From Omphiscola glabra (Eukaryota > Mollusca > Gastropoda > Lymnaeidae): a stretch of DNA of 64,000 nt. This document shows positions 39,801 through 54,800 of the stretch, piece by piece. The notes under the pieces are model-generated. The model made no database searches. It was not told the origin of the DNA and saw only the letters and a list, made by a program, of their open reading frames with translations. Both the position numbers and the translations under genes were made by a program. Within the stretch, counting starts at the first letter, position 1; each line of letters begins with the position of its first letter. The stretch covers positions 49,958,850 through 50,022,849 of the forward strand of contig OZ024795.1 of NCBI GenBank assembly GCA_964017045.1, in the 5' to 3' direction.

Positions 39801-42800
39801 GAATGTAAGAGCTAAATTTATCATCCGTTACTTAACATAAGAAAATGTACATACATTCAAGTGATAGATATTAACTGGTTGAAGGGGTGAAACTTTTCCC
39901 TTGCTTAGTCTAAACGTTGGGAGATAAATGAGCTTGAACAAAAGTTTGTTACAAGTCTTACCTGGAAGGGGACCTCTGGGTTGTTACAAGTCTTACCTGG
40001 AAGGGGACCTCTGGGTTGTTACAAGTCTTACCTGGAAGGGGACCTCTGGGTTATTACAAGTCTTACCTGGAAGGGGACCTCTGGGTTGTTACAAGTCTTA
40101 CCTGGAAGGGGACCTCTGGGTTGTTACAAGTCTTACCTGGAAGGGGACCTCTGGGTTGTTACAAGTCTTACCTGGAAGGGGACCTCTGGGTTGTTACAAG
40201 TCTTACCTGGAAGGGGACCTCTGGGTTGTTACACACAAGACATGGATCACTCTCCAGGTAGTAGCCATCAAAATCTACCAAACCTTGCAACATGCTGCAA
40301 ACAACAACAAAGTAAACCAGCCTGACAGGTAATCATTTGTGTATGTTAGCTACCACTAAAAGGTCATCAGCCTGACAGGTAATCATTTGTGTATGTTAGC
40401 TACCACTAAAAGGTCACCAGCCTGACAGGTAATCATTTGTGTATGTTAGCTACCACTAAAAGGTCATCAGCCTGACAGGTAATCATTTGTGTATGTTAGC
40501 TACCACTAAAAGGTCATCAGCCTGACAGGTAATCATTTGTGTGTGTTAGCTACCACTAAAAGGTCATCAGCCTGACAGGCAATCATTTGTGTATGTTAGC
40601 TACCACTAAAAGGTCATCAGCCTGACAGGCAATCATTTGTGTATGTTAGCTACCACTAAAAGTTCATCAGCCTGACAGGTAATCATTTGTGTATGTTAGC
40701 TACCACTAAAAGGTCAACGCTAGATAAGAAAAACTTTAAAATTCACTTTACAATTTAGGGCAAGACTTGAATAGCTGATCTGTCCTTAATGAAGCTAATT
40801 CTGGTAATGCACATTTTCTGTCATGAAACTAGATTTCCTCTGCCTACAATGACTTACTTGTAAACTGTGGCATTGGAATGGTGGGCCAGGATTTGGTTCT
40901 CTTCTTTCAGCAGAGTCACAGCTTTATTCAAGTACTCACAAACCTAGAGATGTTAGGGAAATAGACAATGTCTCAAAAACAATCGAGATTATGATTATTA
41001 TCTGTCCCTGCTTTCAAATTTCTTGCGTGTCTGTGACAGTGCCATTTAATTTTTCTTTTTTTGTATATGGCAAAGTTAAATGGCATGAGCAAACCCCGAA
41101 TATTAAAATGGCTCGTCATCTACTGGTCTGAATGACGCTGAACTCTTGTGTGTTTGCCCAGTTGTAACACCAGGAGATCTTGTTCACCATAATAAATGTG
41201 AATCTGCTTCTATCTATTGAAACCATGGCATGTACGAGGCTGCACATTATTCAGGCCCATACTAGATACACTGGCCTTATTTTCTAGACACACAATATTT
41301 AGATTAAATCCCTACATGGTGTGCCAATAGTAAACAATGAATCCCTACATGATGTGCCAATACTAAACAATGAATCCCTACATGATGTGTCAATACTAAA
41401 CAATGAATTCCTACATGATGTGTCAATACTAAACAATGAATCCATACATGATGTGTCAATACTAAACAATGAATCCCTACATGATGTGCCAATACTAAAC
41501 AATGAATCCCTACATGATGTGTCAATACTAAACAATGAATCCCTACATGATGTGCCAATACTAAACAATAAAATAACCCTAAAACCCCTAAGACAATTGT
41601 CTTCTAAAAAGTGAGCTAACCTTTTTGTCTGACAGTCCAGGTGTCTTGAGCAGGAAGTAGCCAAGTAAGTCCACAAACTGTGCAGCTTTCCTTCCAAACA
41701 CAGGCACCTCAGGCCAAAGGTCCCAGAGAGAGTCCAGTAAAGTCTCTTGTTCTGCTTGACTGGACTTCCTGTAGGGCATATAGAATGTTGAGATGTGGTG
41801 AAATTATTTTAAGGAAAAAAAGGATTGCAACAAAAATGGGGCCTGAAACCAAAGTTTGAGTTAATACTTTGATCCAGACCAAAAGAAACATTACTTAAAC
41901 ATTATCACTTAGATTGGTAACATTTAAACAGGACTTAACTCTCAGAAAATGATCACGTTTTGAAGGATTAATAAATATCAGTTGCACTGTCCTGTTTATT
42001 TGTAGCACTTAGCTAGTCTACCTTTATTGACCATTTCTTTTGCTCACTATCCTCCAGTTTGTCTCTGCCAGTAGCTACCAACAACGAGCGCTACTTACCT
42101 GTAGATCTGCAGCACAAGTCCATGAGCCAGCCACCTGTTGTTACTAGAGTTCGAGTCCAGCAGGTAAGTCCTGACAAACTTGATGAAGAGGTTTTTGTCC
42201 AGTGTCGCTATCAGCTGTTTGACCAGTTCCCTACACAGACTGTCATCAAATGGCCGGCTCTCCTCACTCTCTCCTTTCTTGTACATTCCAGCACTATCCA
42301 AATCTATGAACAAAATGCACAGAGTTTTAACAAATGTATATCACTTTATAGTTAAACGAAACATTTTTAAACAAAATATACCAAATATTGAATATTTTGG
42401 TGAGGGTTCTGATGTCCACAGTATATTCTCTTATGTCCACAGTATATTTTCTTATGTCCACAGTATATTTTCTTATGTCCACAGTATATTTTCTTATGTC
42501 CACAGTATATTTTCTTATGTCCGCAGTATATTTTCTTATGTCCACAGTATATTTTCTTATGTCCACAGTATATTTTCTTATGTCCACAGTATATTTTCTT
42601 ATGTCCACAGTATATTTTCTTATGTCCGCAGTATATTTTCTTATGTCCACAGTATATTTTCTTATGTCCACAGTATATTTTCTTATGTCCACAGTATATT
42701 TTCTTATGTCCACAGTATATTTTCTTATGTCCACAGTATATTCTTTTATGTCAACAGTATATTCTCTTACGTTCACAGTATATTCTCTTATGTCCACAGT

Positions 42801-45800
42801 ATATTCTCTTACGTCCACAGTATATTTTCTTATGTCCACAGTATATTCTCTTATGTCCACAGTATATTCTCTTATGTCCACAGTATATTTATTCATAGAA
42901 TGAACAAAAAACACTTCTCACTAAAACATGACAGTATATATAAATAAATACTTTAGCCTACTGTCATTTTTATAAACCTTATATTTGTGTGCAGATCAGA
43001 CTGAGTTTTGGTGCTTACCATCCATCTTCAGCTTGACTGCCTCTTTCTTACTCTTCACCTTGACAGGGGAGGTGGAGGAGCTTCCTGAACCACTGCTGTG
43101 GCCGTGGCTCTGACTTTTGACCCCGCAGATGGCACACTGCAGGAGCTGGAGCAGAGTTGGCGCCACACCTTCATCCAGCAGTATGCTGGCAGATATCAGG
43201 TAGGGTAAGGTGTCTGCAACATACAACAATCAGACGATAGTAATCCCATAGTCAAGTTCCTGAACACTGCTAGCACTTCCAATGATGAGAAGTAAATCTT
43301 ACAGAACTTTCTATAATATTTATCATGACAAAGAACAAAGCCCACCATAGGAGTGAAGGAGATTTCTCACCTTGCTTGAGTTTGCAGTATTGTTGCCAGT
43401 TGTATGGCCTGGATGTTGCAATGTCACACACAACTTTCAGATGTTCAATCTGTTAGGACAAAGTTTAAGTAAGTTGTAAAATAAACATCTATATATGCAT
43501 GTGCCTGTGCTATGAAGCAGTATTGACAGGTCCAAAACTTCCCATATATCAACCTTGAATTGGGAGCTTTTCAAATCTTTTATAGTAACTTTACTTTGTT
43601 CGTGTTTCTTTCTGGGTTCTTGGTATAATTTTCTGACGGTTCATTGACCCATTTCCCGTCAACCCATCGAGCTGAAAGTTGGTACATAGACTCACTGCCA
43701 AATTTTCAGCCTCACCCCTAACAATCAGTTTTTCCTGTTTTTCAAGGGGAAGATCAAGGACATACGATGCCACCAGACCTGTTTACCCTCAAACTCTTAA
43801 AATCGTACATCATCATCACAAAATCGATCAATACATTATCTTAATAGTAAAAAATAAACATACAGTATATATAATGTATACATCTCAAAATCGTACATTG
43901 TACGCCAAAATTGAAAGAGTAAACAGGTCTGTGCCACTGATTAAACAAAATAAAATTTCTGATAACTGCGCTAAATGAGATTCTTTTTTTAAAAAGTACC
44001 GTAAGTGCGTAATATTTTTGTTGCTTTTCTGAAGTAGTTGGTGCAATAAGTCTGCACTGTAAAAGTGGGTGGGACATTAGAATATTAATATAGTTCAGGG
44101 GCGAGAAAACAATGTGTGATTGTGAGTCTGGGGGAGGGAGCACTAATTGGGATTCTTATAAAGTGCCTTACTTGAATGCATGTTTGGTCAAATCGCCCCC
44201 CCTCCCCCGCCCCCCATATTACATTTTATTATAAAGGATTTATAAAAAAAACTTTCTTTTAAGGGATTATTTCATTTTAAAAAATGAAAATAATTTTCTT
44301 TCAAACTGAACCCATAATATTGTATTCATGTATCAATAGTCACAGAATACCACAGAGTTGTGAAGATAATGTTAGATAACTATAGCCTACCATAGTCAGC
44401 AATGTGTCATAGGGCAAGATGATGCTGTGTGCAGCCAGGTCTATACTGGCCTCCAGGCCACCTTTTTTACAAGTTGTGTTCATCTGCTGAAGGTTGGACT
44501 GGATAGTGTGCTCATCTCTCAGCTGGCGATACTTGTCTTTGGAGCCACAGATGAACATGAGAAGCTGAAAGACACAGAAAACGTTAGAGGCTGGGAGACA
44601 CAGGAAACATGAGAAGCTGGGAGACAAAGAAAACATGAGAAGCTGGGACACAAAGAAAACATGAGAAGCTGGGAGACACACCAGAAGCTGTGAGAAACAT
44701 GAGAAGCTGGGAGACACAGAAAACATGAGAAGCTGGGAGACAAAGAAAACATGAGAAGCTGGGAGACACAGAAAACATGAGAAGCCGGGAGACATATCAG
44801 AAGCTGTTAGACAAAGAAAACATTTCAAAATTAATGATAATTAATTAAAAAATGTATAACAATTGGATAAGTTCAGAGTATATTTTGAAAGATCATTGAG
44901 ACACTGCTCTCTGCATATATTTTTTGGCAGTTAGAGAAGTGCAGCTCTATAAAGAAGGTCACACTCACCTTTCTCACTTGTCTCTTGACAAAAGGTGTTT
45001 GTTGAGTCAACATGTACTGTGGATTGTTTACACATTGATGCATGAATGTACATTAATAAACAACACAATGGATCTAACTATGATTTTACTTATAGTGTTA
45101 ACTTGACATAGACTATCAGCAAGGTTGTTTACAGACACGCCAGAGTATGGATCAACAGGGATCTTAGTTGTGACATTTAATGAAGATGACAGCTTTAGTC
45201 AGGGTCATACTGTGCCAAAGGATTTAAGAAACATGAAATTATTCATTCTCCCTAACTGATCAAAGTTCATGGACAGCAGGTTACCTCAGAAAGCAGCTCC
45301 TGCCATTTCAGGTCAAACACGGCTCCTTCCGTCCTCTGATCATCTGATATCTTTTTCAGCTGGTGGGGCAGCCGCAGGACCATCTCCGTCAGAAGCGGAG
45401 GATAGTCCCTGAATATGTCATTGGCGTGACCTTTCACATACTGCCGCAGGAAGAACGGCGACATGTCCGGTGGGCCGTGCGATGGATGAGGCTTCAGAAG
45501 CTGTCCCGGCATATTGGATGAGTCCTCCTAACGGTGAAAATAGGTTCCGATAAAATTTATTAATTTCAAAGCTTTTTAAATGAATGCACATGGTATGCAT
45601 TTATTAGACCCTGCTTTCACTGTTTGTGAGTGCTAATTTTGTTTTGGTTAGATTTAAAATGAAAAAGAAAAGTGTTTTGCAAATAGTAATTAAATAGTTT
45701 CATAAATATAGTTTCCTCAAGTTGATAGGTATAAGGGTCTATTTTTCCAAATTCATGGAGCCCACAGGACTTTCAGACTTTCAAAACAAAGTTCATGGTT

Positions 45801-48800
45801 AAGGTAACATTAAAATCTAACCAAGCTATCATTCCAACAAAAAAAAAGTTACAAATATTCAGCTCCAATGTCAATGCACTTCTGTATGGATGTGAAACTT
45901 GGAGAACAACAAAAACAAATACTAAAAAACTGCAGGTTTTTACAGATACTTGCGAAAGATCCTCAAAATAAGATGGTTTGACGAAATTTGTAACGTCCTT
46001 TGGGCTAGAACATCAAATGTTCCAGTGGAAACGGATATACAAAAGGGAAAATGTAGATGGATAGGGCCCACATTGAGGAAACCAAATACTAACATCACAA
46101 GACAGGCCCTGAACTGGATTCCTCAAGGTACCAGGAAAAGATGAAGACCAAGAGCCACATGGGAGAGGGGATTAGAGACAGAGGTGAAGAGAATGAAGAT
46201 AAATTGGGCTGAACTGGCATAGACCAGGACAGGGACAGATGGAAAAGTAGTGTGGATGGCATATGCTCCACTGAGAGTGAGAAAGGCTAAGCATAAGAAG
46301 AAGCTGCTACACTGGTTAAGATAAGCTGAAATAATTATAAGGTTTATAATCCTAGAAATCTGTTGGTCAAACTAGGCATTGGTTAACACTGACCTCCTCA
46401 GTAGTGTAGGTTCTCCAATATGGCAGGAGGTTGGTCAGTACTTGCAGACAGTAAGGGATAGCGCCAGACTGAAGCAGGGCACAAGCTGTCTTGTTGCTAA
46501 CAAATGAGGACTGTGGACAATAGAAAGTTATTAGCTCATGTGACCAGCATAAATTAAATAGCAACTGGCAGGTTGATCACTCAAAACAAATGGTTAATTC
46601 CTATACTAGACAAACAACATTAGCACTTCTACATCAACATTTTTACACTAGACAACAACATTAGCACTTCTACATCAACATTTTTACACTAGACAACATT
46701 AGCACTTCTACATCAACATTTTTACACTAGACAAATATCATCGTACTCACCTCACTGGAGTACTTAGTTCCTGACCTTGACCTTGATAATAGCACACTGA
46801 CCAGCCTCAGAAGGATGAGCTTCACTTCAAAGTGGTCACTACGACAGGAAATCTCTTGTAGATCCTGAAAACCACCATTTTAATTACAATTCAAGCTATG
46901 CAGCTATAGGACATGAGATAGTGGAGAGCTGTTCATATTTATAAATAGCCAGTCAAAGCATATCTTTTCTTAACTAGGCTAGGACAGTTCATATTTATAA
47001 ATAGCCAGTCAAAGCATATCTTTTAGTTACCAGGCTAGGACAGTTCATATTTATCTTATCAAAAGAAGAAAAGAATTATATAAGCCAGTTTATGCAACAA
47101 CAGTCCAATTCAAAGTCAGCTGCATCAAATACACAACTTTACCTTTCCACTAAGGTCCAATTCACAGATGATCGTGGTCAGGAAGAGGTCAAGTGCTGCC
47201 CGATCCTTGTCTTCGTCTGGCTCTAGATCAGTAGTCAGCATGAGGAGAACCTGGGTGTCCATAATAATGTGAACGGTGAAGATCAATAAAGAAACACAGT
47301 TTCTGAATAATGAGGTGTTAAAAGGTTATGTAACCAGGTGAGAGAGGCTCATCCTACAATTTATAATGTATTATTTAGGATGGTTTCTAATGATGATATT
47401 TTTTGCTTTGCAACCACATTGCCAGGTATATACAGAAATTTTTGCTTTTTACCAAGATGCGTTTGAACTTTTCTACCTTCATACCTTCACGTTATAAAGC
47501 TAAAGCACTACAACTGTGATATGGGGTCACCATGGTTAGATGACCTAAAGCACTACAACTGTGACATGGGGTCACTACGGATTAGATGACCTAAAGCACT
47601 ACAACTGTGACACGGGGTCACTACGGATTAGATGACCTAAAGCACTACAACTGTGATATGGGGTCACCATGGTTAGATGACCTAAAGCACTACAACTGTG
47701 ACACTGGGTCACCATGGTTAGATGACCTAAAGCACTACAACTGTGACACGGGGTCACTACGGATTAGATGACCTAAAGCACTACAACTGTGACACGGGGT
47801 CACTACGGATTAGATGACCTAAAGCACTACAACTGTGATATGGGGTCACTACGGATTAGATGACCTAAAGCACTACAACTGTGACACGGGGTCACTACGG
47901 ATTAGATGACCTAAAGCACTACAACTGTGACACTGGGTCACCATGGTTAGATGACCTAAAGCACTACAACTGTGATATGGGGTCACTACGGATTAGATGA
48001 CCTAAAGCACTACAACTGTGACACGGGGTCATTACGGATTAGATTACCTAAAGCACTACAACTGTGACACGGGGTCACTACGGATTAGATGACCTAAAGC
48101 ACTACAACTGTGACACTGGGTCACTACGGATTAGATGACCTAAAGCACTACAACTGTGACACTGGGTCACTACGGATTAGATGACCTAAAGCACTACAAC
48201 TGTGACACGGGGTCACTACGGATTAGATGACCTAAAGCACTACAACTGTGATATGGGGTCACTACGGATTAGATGACCTAAAGCACTACAACTGTGACAC
48301 GGGGTCACCATGGTTAGATGACCTAAAGCACTACAACTGTGATATGGGGTCACTACGGATTAGATGACCTAAAGCACTACAACTGTGACACGGGGTCACT
48401 ACGGATTAGATGACCTAAAGCACTACAACTGTGACACGGGGTCACCATGGTTAGATGACCTAAAGCACTACAACTGTGACCTGGGGTCACCAAGGGTTAG
48501 ATGACCTAAAGCACTACAACTGTGACAAGGGGTCACTACGGATTAGATGACCTAAAGCACTACAACTGTGACACGGGGTCACCATGGGTTAGATGACCTA
48601 AAGCACTACAACTGTGACACTGGGGTCACTACGGATTAGATGACCTAAAGCACTACAACTGTGACACGGGGTCACCATGGGTTAGATGACCTAAAGCACT
48701 ACAACTGTGACACGGGGTCACCATGGTTAGATGACCTAAAGCACTACAACTGTGACACTGGGGTCATTATGGGTTAGATGATCATAATGACACTGGCCTC

Positions 48801-51800
48801 TACCACAAACATTGAAATAATCACTACTGCTGGTTGCTATAATTAAAGAATCCACTGACTGCCAGGTTCACATCAGTTACCTGCATGTATGGAACTGATC
48901 GGACTCCGCCAACTTTCTGCACCTCGGGAAAGTAGTTGAGGAAAGTCTCCAAAAATTTCAGTCTCAGCATGTGAAGTCTAGTTTAAAAATATATTGAAAT
49001 GAATATTTGTATGTGGTTTATGAGGACTGTGAACATTTAACATCATATTTGTATGTGGTTTATGAGGACTGTGAACATTTAAAATCATATTAGTATGTGG
49101 TTTATGAGAATTGTGAACATTTAAAATCATATTTGTATGTGGTTTATGAGAATTGTGAACATTTAAAATCATATTTGTATGTGGTTTATGAGAATTGTGA
49201 ACATTTAAAATCATATTTGTATGTGGTTTATGAGGATTGTGAACATTTAAAATCATATTTGTATGTGGTTTATGAGGATTGTGAACATTTAAAATCATTA
49301 GTATGATGTAAAAATATGCATTTACAGAGAGTATTAAGTGTAATAGTTTCTAAGCTTGGTCTGGTCTAGACAAAAATAAATTTTTTTATAAATACGAAAT
49401 GCAATTACAAACTTATTGAATTTGCATAAGGCAGGAAGATGACTAATCCACCCTTATGTAGTTATCCTGCAGCTCAATATCCTCTTCTTTCTTTCTTTCC
49501 TTCCATATGACCATCTGTAACTTTCCCATCATCCATAAAGATGAAGAATGATGTCTTCTTGATGGTATTCCAGCTTTAAATTAGCACCCCAGGTTAATAT
49601 GTGTCAACATATTCCAGAAATAATGGAGCACCCCAGTAAGGGAAACAATGCTTTAAAGCTCCTCATATGAAAAAGAGAAGCCCATCCTCATATGAAAAAG
49701 AGAAGCCCATCCTCATATGAAAAAGAGAAGCCCATCCTCATATGAACAAGAGAAGCCTGTCCTCATATGAAAAAGAGAAGCCCGTCCACATATGAAAAAG
49801 AGAAGCCCGTCCAAATATTCCAGCTCACCTCTGTGTTGTGTCTGTGTCAGGTTCACTGTTGTCAACATTTGGTGCCGGGTATCCAGCAGAAGCCGCGAAA
49901 CTACCGACCTGACTTGTACGTCCTGGTTGGTTACTCTCGGTGGTGTGGAAACCATAGGAGCTGCTCCTGCCACTGGTGGCTGCACAACAACAAAATCTTA
50001 TTCATCATATCATCTCATAAACCTGACACACTTATGGTTTGTTAAAATATCTACATATAACAAAAAATTACAGTAAATATATCACACATTTCTTTTGTTT
50101 CATGGCCCACTGACAAATAAAGTTTTTAACCCACCAGAAATTGAGTCTACTGCACTTCCTCCACTCTCCGATCCAGCTCCAGATCCTCCGCCTTGCTCGG
50201 CGGGTGACGTCCTCAGGGTTGACCCGTCCGTTGCGGCTGTGCTGCCGATTTCATCATCACTGGCCGGGGCTGAGGCCGTTGTGTCTGAAAGAGGCTGTTC
50301 TTCAAGTTCAAGGTCATCATCCTCCTGGCCAGCCGGGGCCATGGCCAGTCCCTGAATAGCAAGGTTTGCTCCCGCCTGCCCCAGGTTGATGCCAAGGTTG
50401 TTTGCCAGTTGTCCGGCTAAGACACTGGGGAGTTGACCCACTTGACCACCTCCCTAAACAAATGTCAACGTATAACACTGTTTAACAAACCATTTAATTG
50501 TATTATAACATTACCATCACAATTCCTGAAACCTGCAAACAATAAAATTCATAAAATTTTGAAATATCATTTATGTTAGCTATTAAGAAACATGAATGGT
50601 TGTCTGGTAGTTGTCAATGTGTAAATAGATTTGCCAAAAGTTGATGTTTTGATGGAATGAATTATCTGGTTAAGTTAGACCTGGGGCACTGACCTGTTCT
50701 TGCAGACTTAGGGCAATGGCCAGCTCCACCATGGTCTCATCATCAGCGTCTGGCGGGATCTCCACCATAGGAGGGAAGTTGGCCTCCATTCCCCAGAGAG
50801 CTTCTAGACCTTGCATGGCATTGGCTGGTACTATCCCATCATCTAACATCATGAGACCTTGCATGGCATTGGCTGGTACCATCCCATCATCTAACATCAT
50901 GTTGTTGTCCTGTTGGTACAGAAGGTAGGCAACAATTTTAGATGGCTCAATAAATTAATTATGAAATTGCTAAGAAATAATTATATTCTATCATTAGTTG
51001 GACTCTTAATTTTAATAAAAAATTTGTTACCTAGAATGTATAATTGTGAATATGAATTTAAAAGAGCCTTTTTAAAAAACAATTAATTTGACTTGCTGTC
51101 TTAATTCCTAAATCTGAAAGATTAAATATTAATATTAATACTCCCATCACTTTTGAATTAAGGATGCAGTAGGCACTTTGATGAAAATTTCAAAACATTT
51201 TTAAAAATATATAAATATTTCAGCTGTATAGAGCCTGGTGAATAGATTACAAAAACACCAAGATCAAATCTCTAGCTCAAGTGGTTCAAGAGTTATCAAT
51301 TGTTTTAGTAAGGGCCTTATCCCCCCGGGGCTCTAGTCGGCATGTCCGTCCCATAAATGGCATGTCGACAAAGAGGCGTTTGCCACGAACACCCTGAAAC
51401 GTTACCCGGGGGACATGATCACCGTGTAGGGGACCCGCGCCGAAAGGCAAAGGTAACGCACGGAAACTGCGTTAGAAAGAGCACGACTGCATGGTTTCCT
51501 ACCAAGTGCAGCCGAAAATAACGTAGAAACAGGTCGGGATATGATTACAGTTGCCGCATGGATATGAGGCGAAGGCGTGTGGCGACCCTAGCCGATGATT
51601 CCAAATATGCAGACGTGAGGGTACTGCTCCTAGGCAACCTTCTCTTTTTGTCATTTCCCAGCTGCGGTGTGAATTAGTCATGCCGCAGAAAACCACGTAA
51701 ACCCTATTAGAGGGCGTCTGTTAACACCTACGAGTCCCCCCGGGGTGGGAAGGGGGGTCTTTAGAGACGTAAATTATATCCACCCCAGCCCAAGGAAGTC

Positions 51801-54800
51801 CGGCCCGGTTGCTGTGTAAGCATCAACCCGGCTGGCCAGGCGTCCCTTCTCTGATGCGGCCTCACTCGCATAGTCAATCGAGTGGAAGGGTGGGTGGGGC
51901 TGTCTCAGGGGCGGGGAGCCCTCGGCATGCCGCTTCGCGGCCTGACTGGAATAAAGACCACGGGGGGAGTGGTTGAATGCCAGTTGGGGGCGGTGGAGGT
52001 GTGTTGGGGAAGACCTTATGAGCCTTGGCTCGATGATCTGCTGATTTTCTTAAGTATGTTAGTTAGTAAGGGCCTTAAAACCACTTTTTCACTGTGGGGT
52101 TTTCCTCCACATTTCCTGACCCTCATAATGCTTTTGTTTTTAAGGCTATAACTTTATTATAAAATGAAACAAAAATATAATATTTACACGGAAACTTAGT
52201 CAAATATAAGTTCTTCTAAATAGAGCCACAAAAGATAAGTTAGTTTTTGTTAACATTCCGCAATAAGTTTTTTAAAATCTGTATATTTTCCTATACCAAA
52301 ATGTATAAAATATGCTGACTCCTCACTTATTTGAATATAATTAATTAATTTTGTTTAAACATTTTTTTAAAAATTTCCCAATAATAATAATATTCTTCAG
52401 ATAATAATTTCAAAATTTTCTGTGGAATAGTTTGTCATTTATAAGTATAAACAAATAATACAGGAAATATTTGTTTACTTTAGTTAAAATTGACAATTAC
52501 ACTTTTTATTTTAGCATTTTCTATATATGTATTTAAATGACAAAAAAATGAGTGTGTCATTTATTTTAAGTTAATAATCTTGTTTCACAAATGAACATGT
52601 ATTGTTAGAATCAACTTTGGTGGTTGATATAAAAATTAAAATAAGCTCTAGTCATTTGATTGAGTTAAGTACATGGGTTTATTATAAGTCTTTAGTAATA
52701 TCTTAAGTAATTATTGTGGCAGAAAGTGAGTTTTTTCTTTGTGAATAAATTATTGTATAATAATTCTCTTGTGGAATATTATATGTGATTAAATAAAGGA
52801 TATTTCAATATGAAAGGTAAGTGAATATTTTCCCTTAAGAATGATAATATTCATTAAAATATAATTACTTACATATGATTAATGGGTCCAACAAATAATA
52901 AGTTAGGGTGGGGATAGGCCTATACTTAAATTCCTATAAAACATTCTAGGCCTATAGACTATATATATAAATTATATTATATAAAGAGAGAGAGAGTTGA
53001 TCTTAAATGTATACATTTCTGTAATTGCTCATTTTAATGTGAAGCCATAGGCTGGGGTACTGCACTATTAAAACCACAAATTTGTCATGTAAAAGTTCTG
53101 GTGTGGATGAGGTGAATATGCAACAGTATGTCTACTCTAAGATATGGACAAAAATAGAATGTGCACGCATGGATATATTTGGCAAAAAAATCGTAATCAA
53201 CCAGACCCTCTGTAAATTCAAAAGTGGAGGTCGCGCTTTTGATAACAAAATCATGATATGCCGAAGTGCCTAGATAGTGTCCAATAACTATAAGTCTTAC
53301 CACAACTTCGTAGAGTTCATCAGGGTCTGGTTCCTGGTCTTGTTCTGGGGGTGGAGTCACAGCCTCTTCTGCTTGTGGAGGGAGGAACAGTGGCACAGGA
53401 GGGGTGTCTGGTTTGTTTCCTTGCTTGTCTTCACGTTCATCCTCATCATTCCCTTCTTGTCCTAATTTTACATAGTAAACATACCCACCAGTTGGCAACA
53501 CATTTCATTTTCAAATTTGAAAGGAAACTATTCAAACATTTTGTTTTTTATTCAGATTTAATATTTAATGTGAATCTGCTGACAAAATAAATTCAATTAG
53601 AGTTAGAATATTCAAAGATGACCGTACAAGGTTTATTTTGTTCAAGATCTCTTGAAATAGATTAATTATGATGGTAGTTAGAATATTCAAAGATGACTGT
53701 ACAAGGTTTATTTTGTTAAAGATCTCTTGAAATAGATTAATTATGATGGTAGTTAGACTATTCAAAGATGACTGTACAAGGTTTATTTTGTTCAAGATCT
53801 CTTGAAATAGATTAATTATGATGGTAGTTAGAATATTCAAAGATGACTGTACAAGGTTTATTTTGTTAAAGATCTCTTGAAATAGATTAATTATGATGGT
53901 AGTTAGAATATTCAAAGATGACTGTACAAGGTTTATTTTGTTAAAGATCTCTTGAAATAGATTAATTATGATGGTAGTTAGACTATTCAAAGATGACCGT
54001 ACAAGGTTTATTTTGTTCAAGATCTCTTGAAATAGATTAATTATGATGGTAGTTAGACTATTCAAAGATGACCATACAAGGTTTATTTTGTTAAAGATCT
54101 CTTGGAATAGATTAATTATGATGGTAGTTAGACTATTCAAAGATGACCGTACAAGGTTTATTTTGTTCAAGATCTCTTGAAATAGATTAATTATGATGGT
54201 AGTTAGACTATTCAAAGATGACTGTACAAGGTTTATTTTGTTAAAGATCTCTTGAAATAGATTAATTATGATGGTAGTTAGACTATTCAAAGATGACTGT
54301 ACAAGGTTTATTTTGTTCAAGATCTCTTGAAATAGATTAATTATGATGGTAGTTAGACTATTCAAAGATGACCGTACAAGGTTTATTTTGTTCAAGATCT
54401 CTTGAAATAGATTAATTATGATGGTAGTTAGACTATTCAAAGATGACTGTACAAGGTTTATTTTGTTAAAGATCTCTTGAAATATATTAATTATGATGGT
54501 AGTTAGACTATTCAAAGATGACTGTACAAGGTTTATTTTGTTCAAGATCTCTTGAAATAGATTAATTATGATGGTAGTTAGACTATTCAAAGATGACTGT
54601 ACAAGGTTTATTTTGTTAAAGATCTCTTGAAATAGATTAATTATGATGGTAGTTAGACTATTCAAAGATGACCGTACACGGTTTATTTTGTTCAAGATCT
54701 CTTGAAATAGATTAATTATGATGGTAGTTAGACTATTCAAAGATGACCGTACACGGTTTATTTTGTTCAAGATCTCTTGAAATAGATTAATTATGATGGT

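Noticed and set aside
39928..40332. Plus-strand frames in the 35-bp repeat
   Set aside because: Antisense of donor-derived repeats; no conserved domain.
42180..42947. Open frames with VHSIFSY / YTVDIRK repeats on both strands
   Set aside because: 21-bp satellite; openness on both strands is the mark of a non-coding repeat.
49713..49985. Alternative open frame through exon w9 ([17 protein letters not shown])
   Set aside because: It cannot join w10 without an immediate stop, whereas the chosen frame (SGRSSSYG...) matches human UBR4 and both phases.
51320..52062. rRNA or structural RNA gene in the GC-rich island
   Set aside because: No recognisable rRNA or tRNA core; bracketed by a target duplication, so an inserted element is the better explanation.
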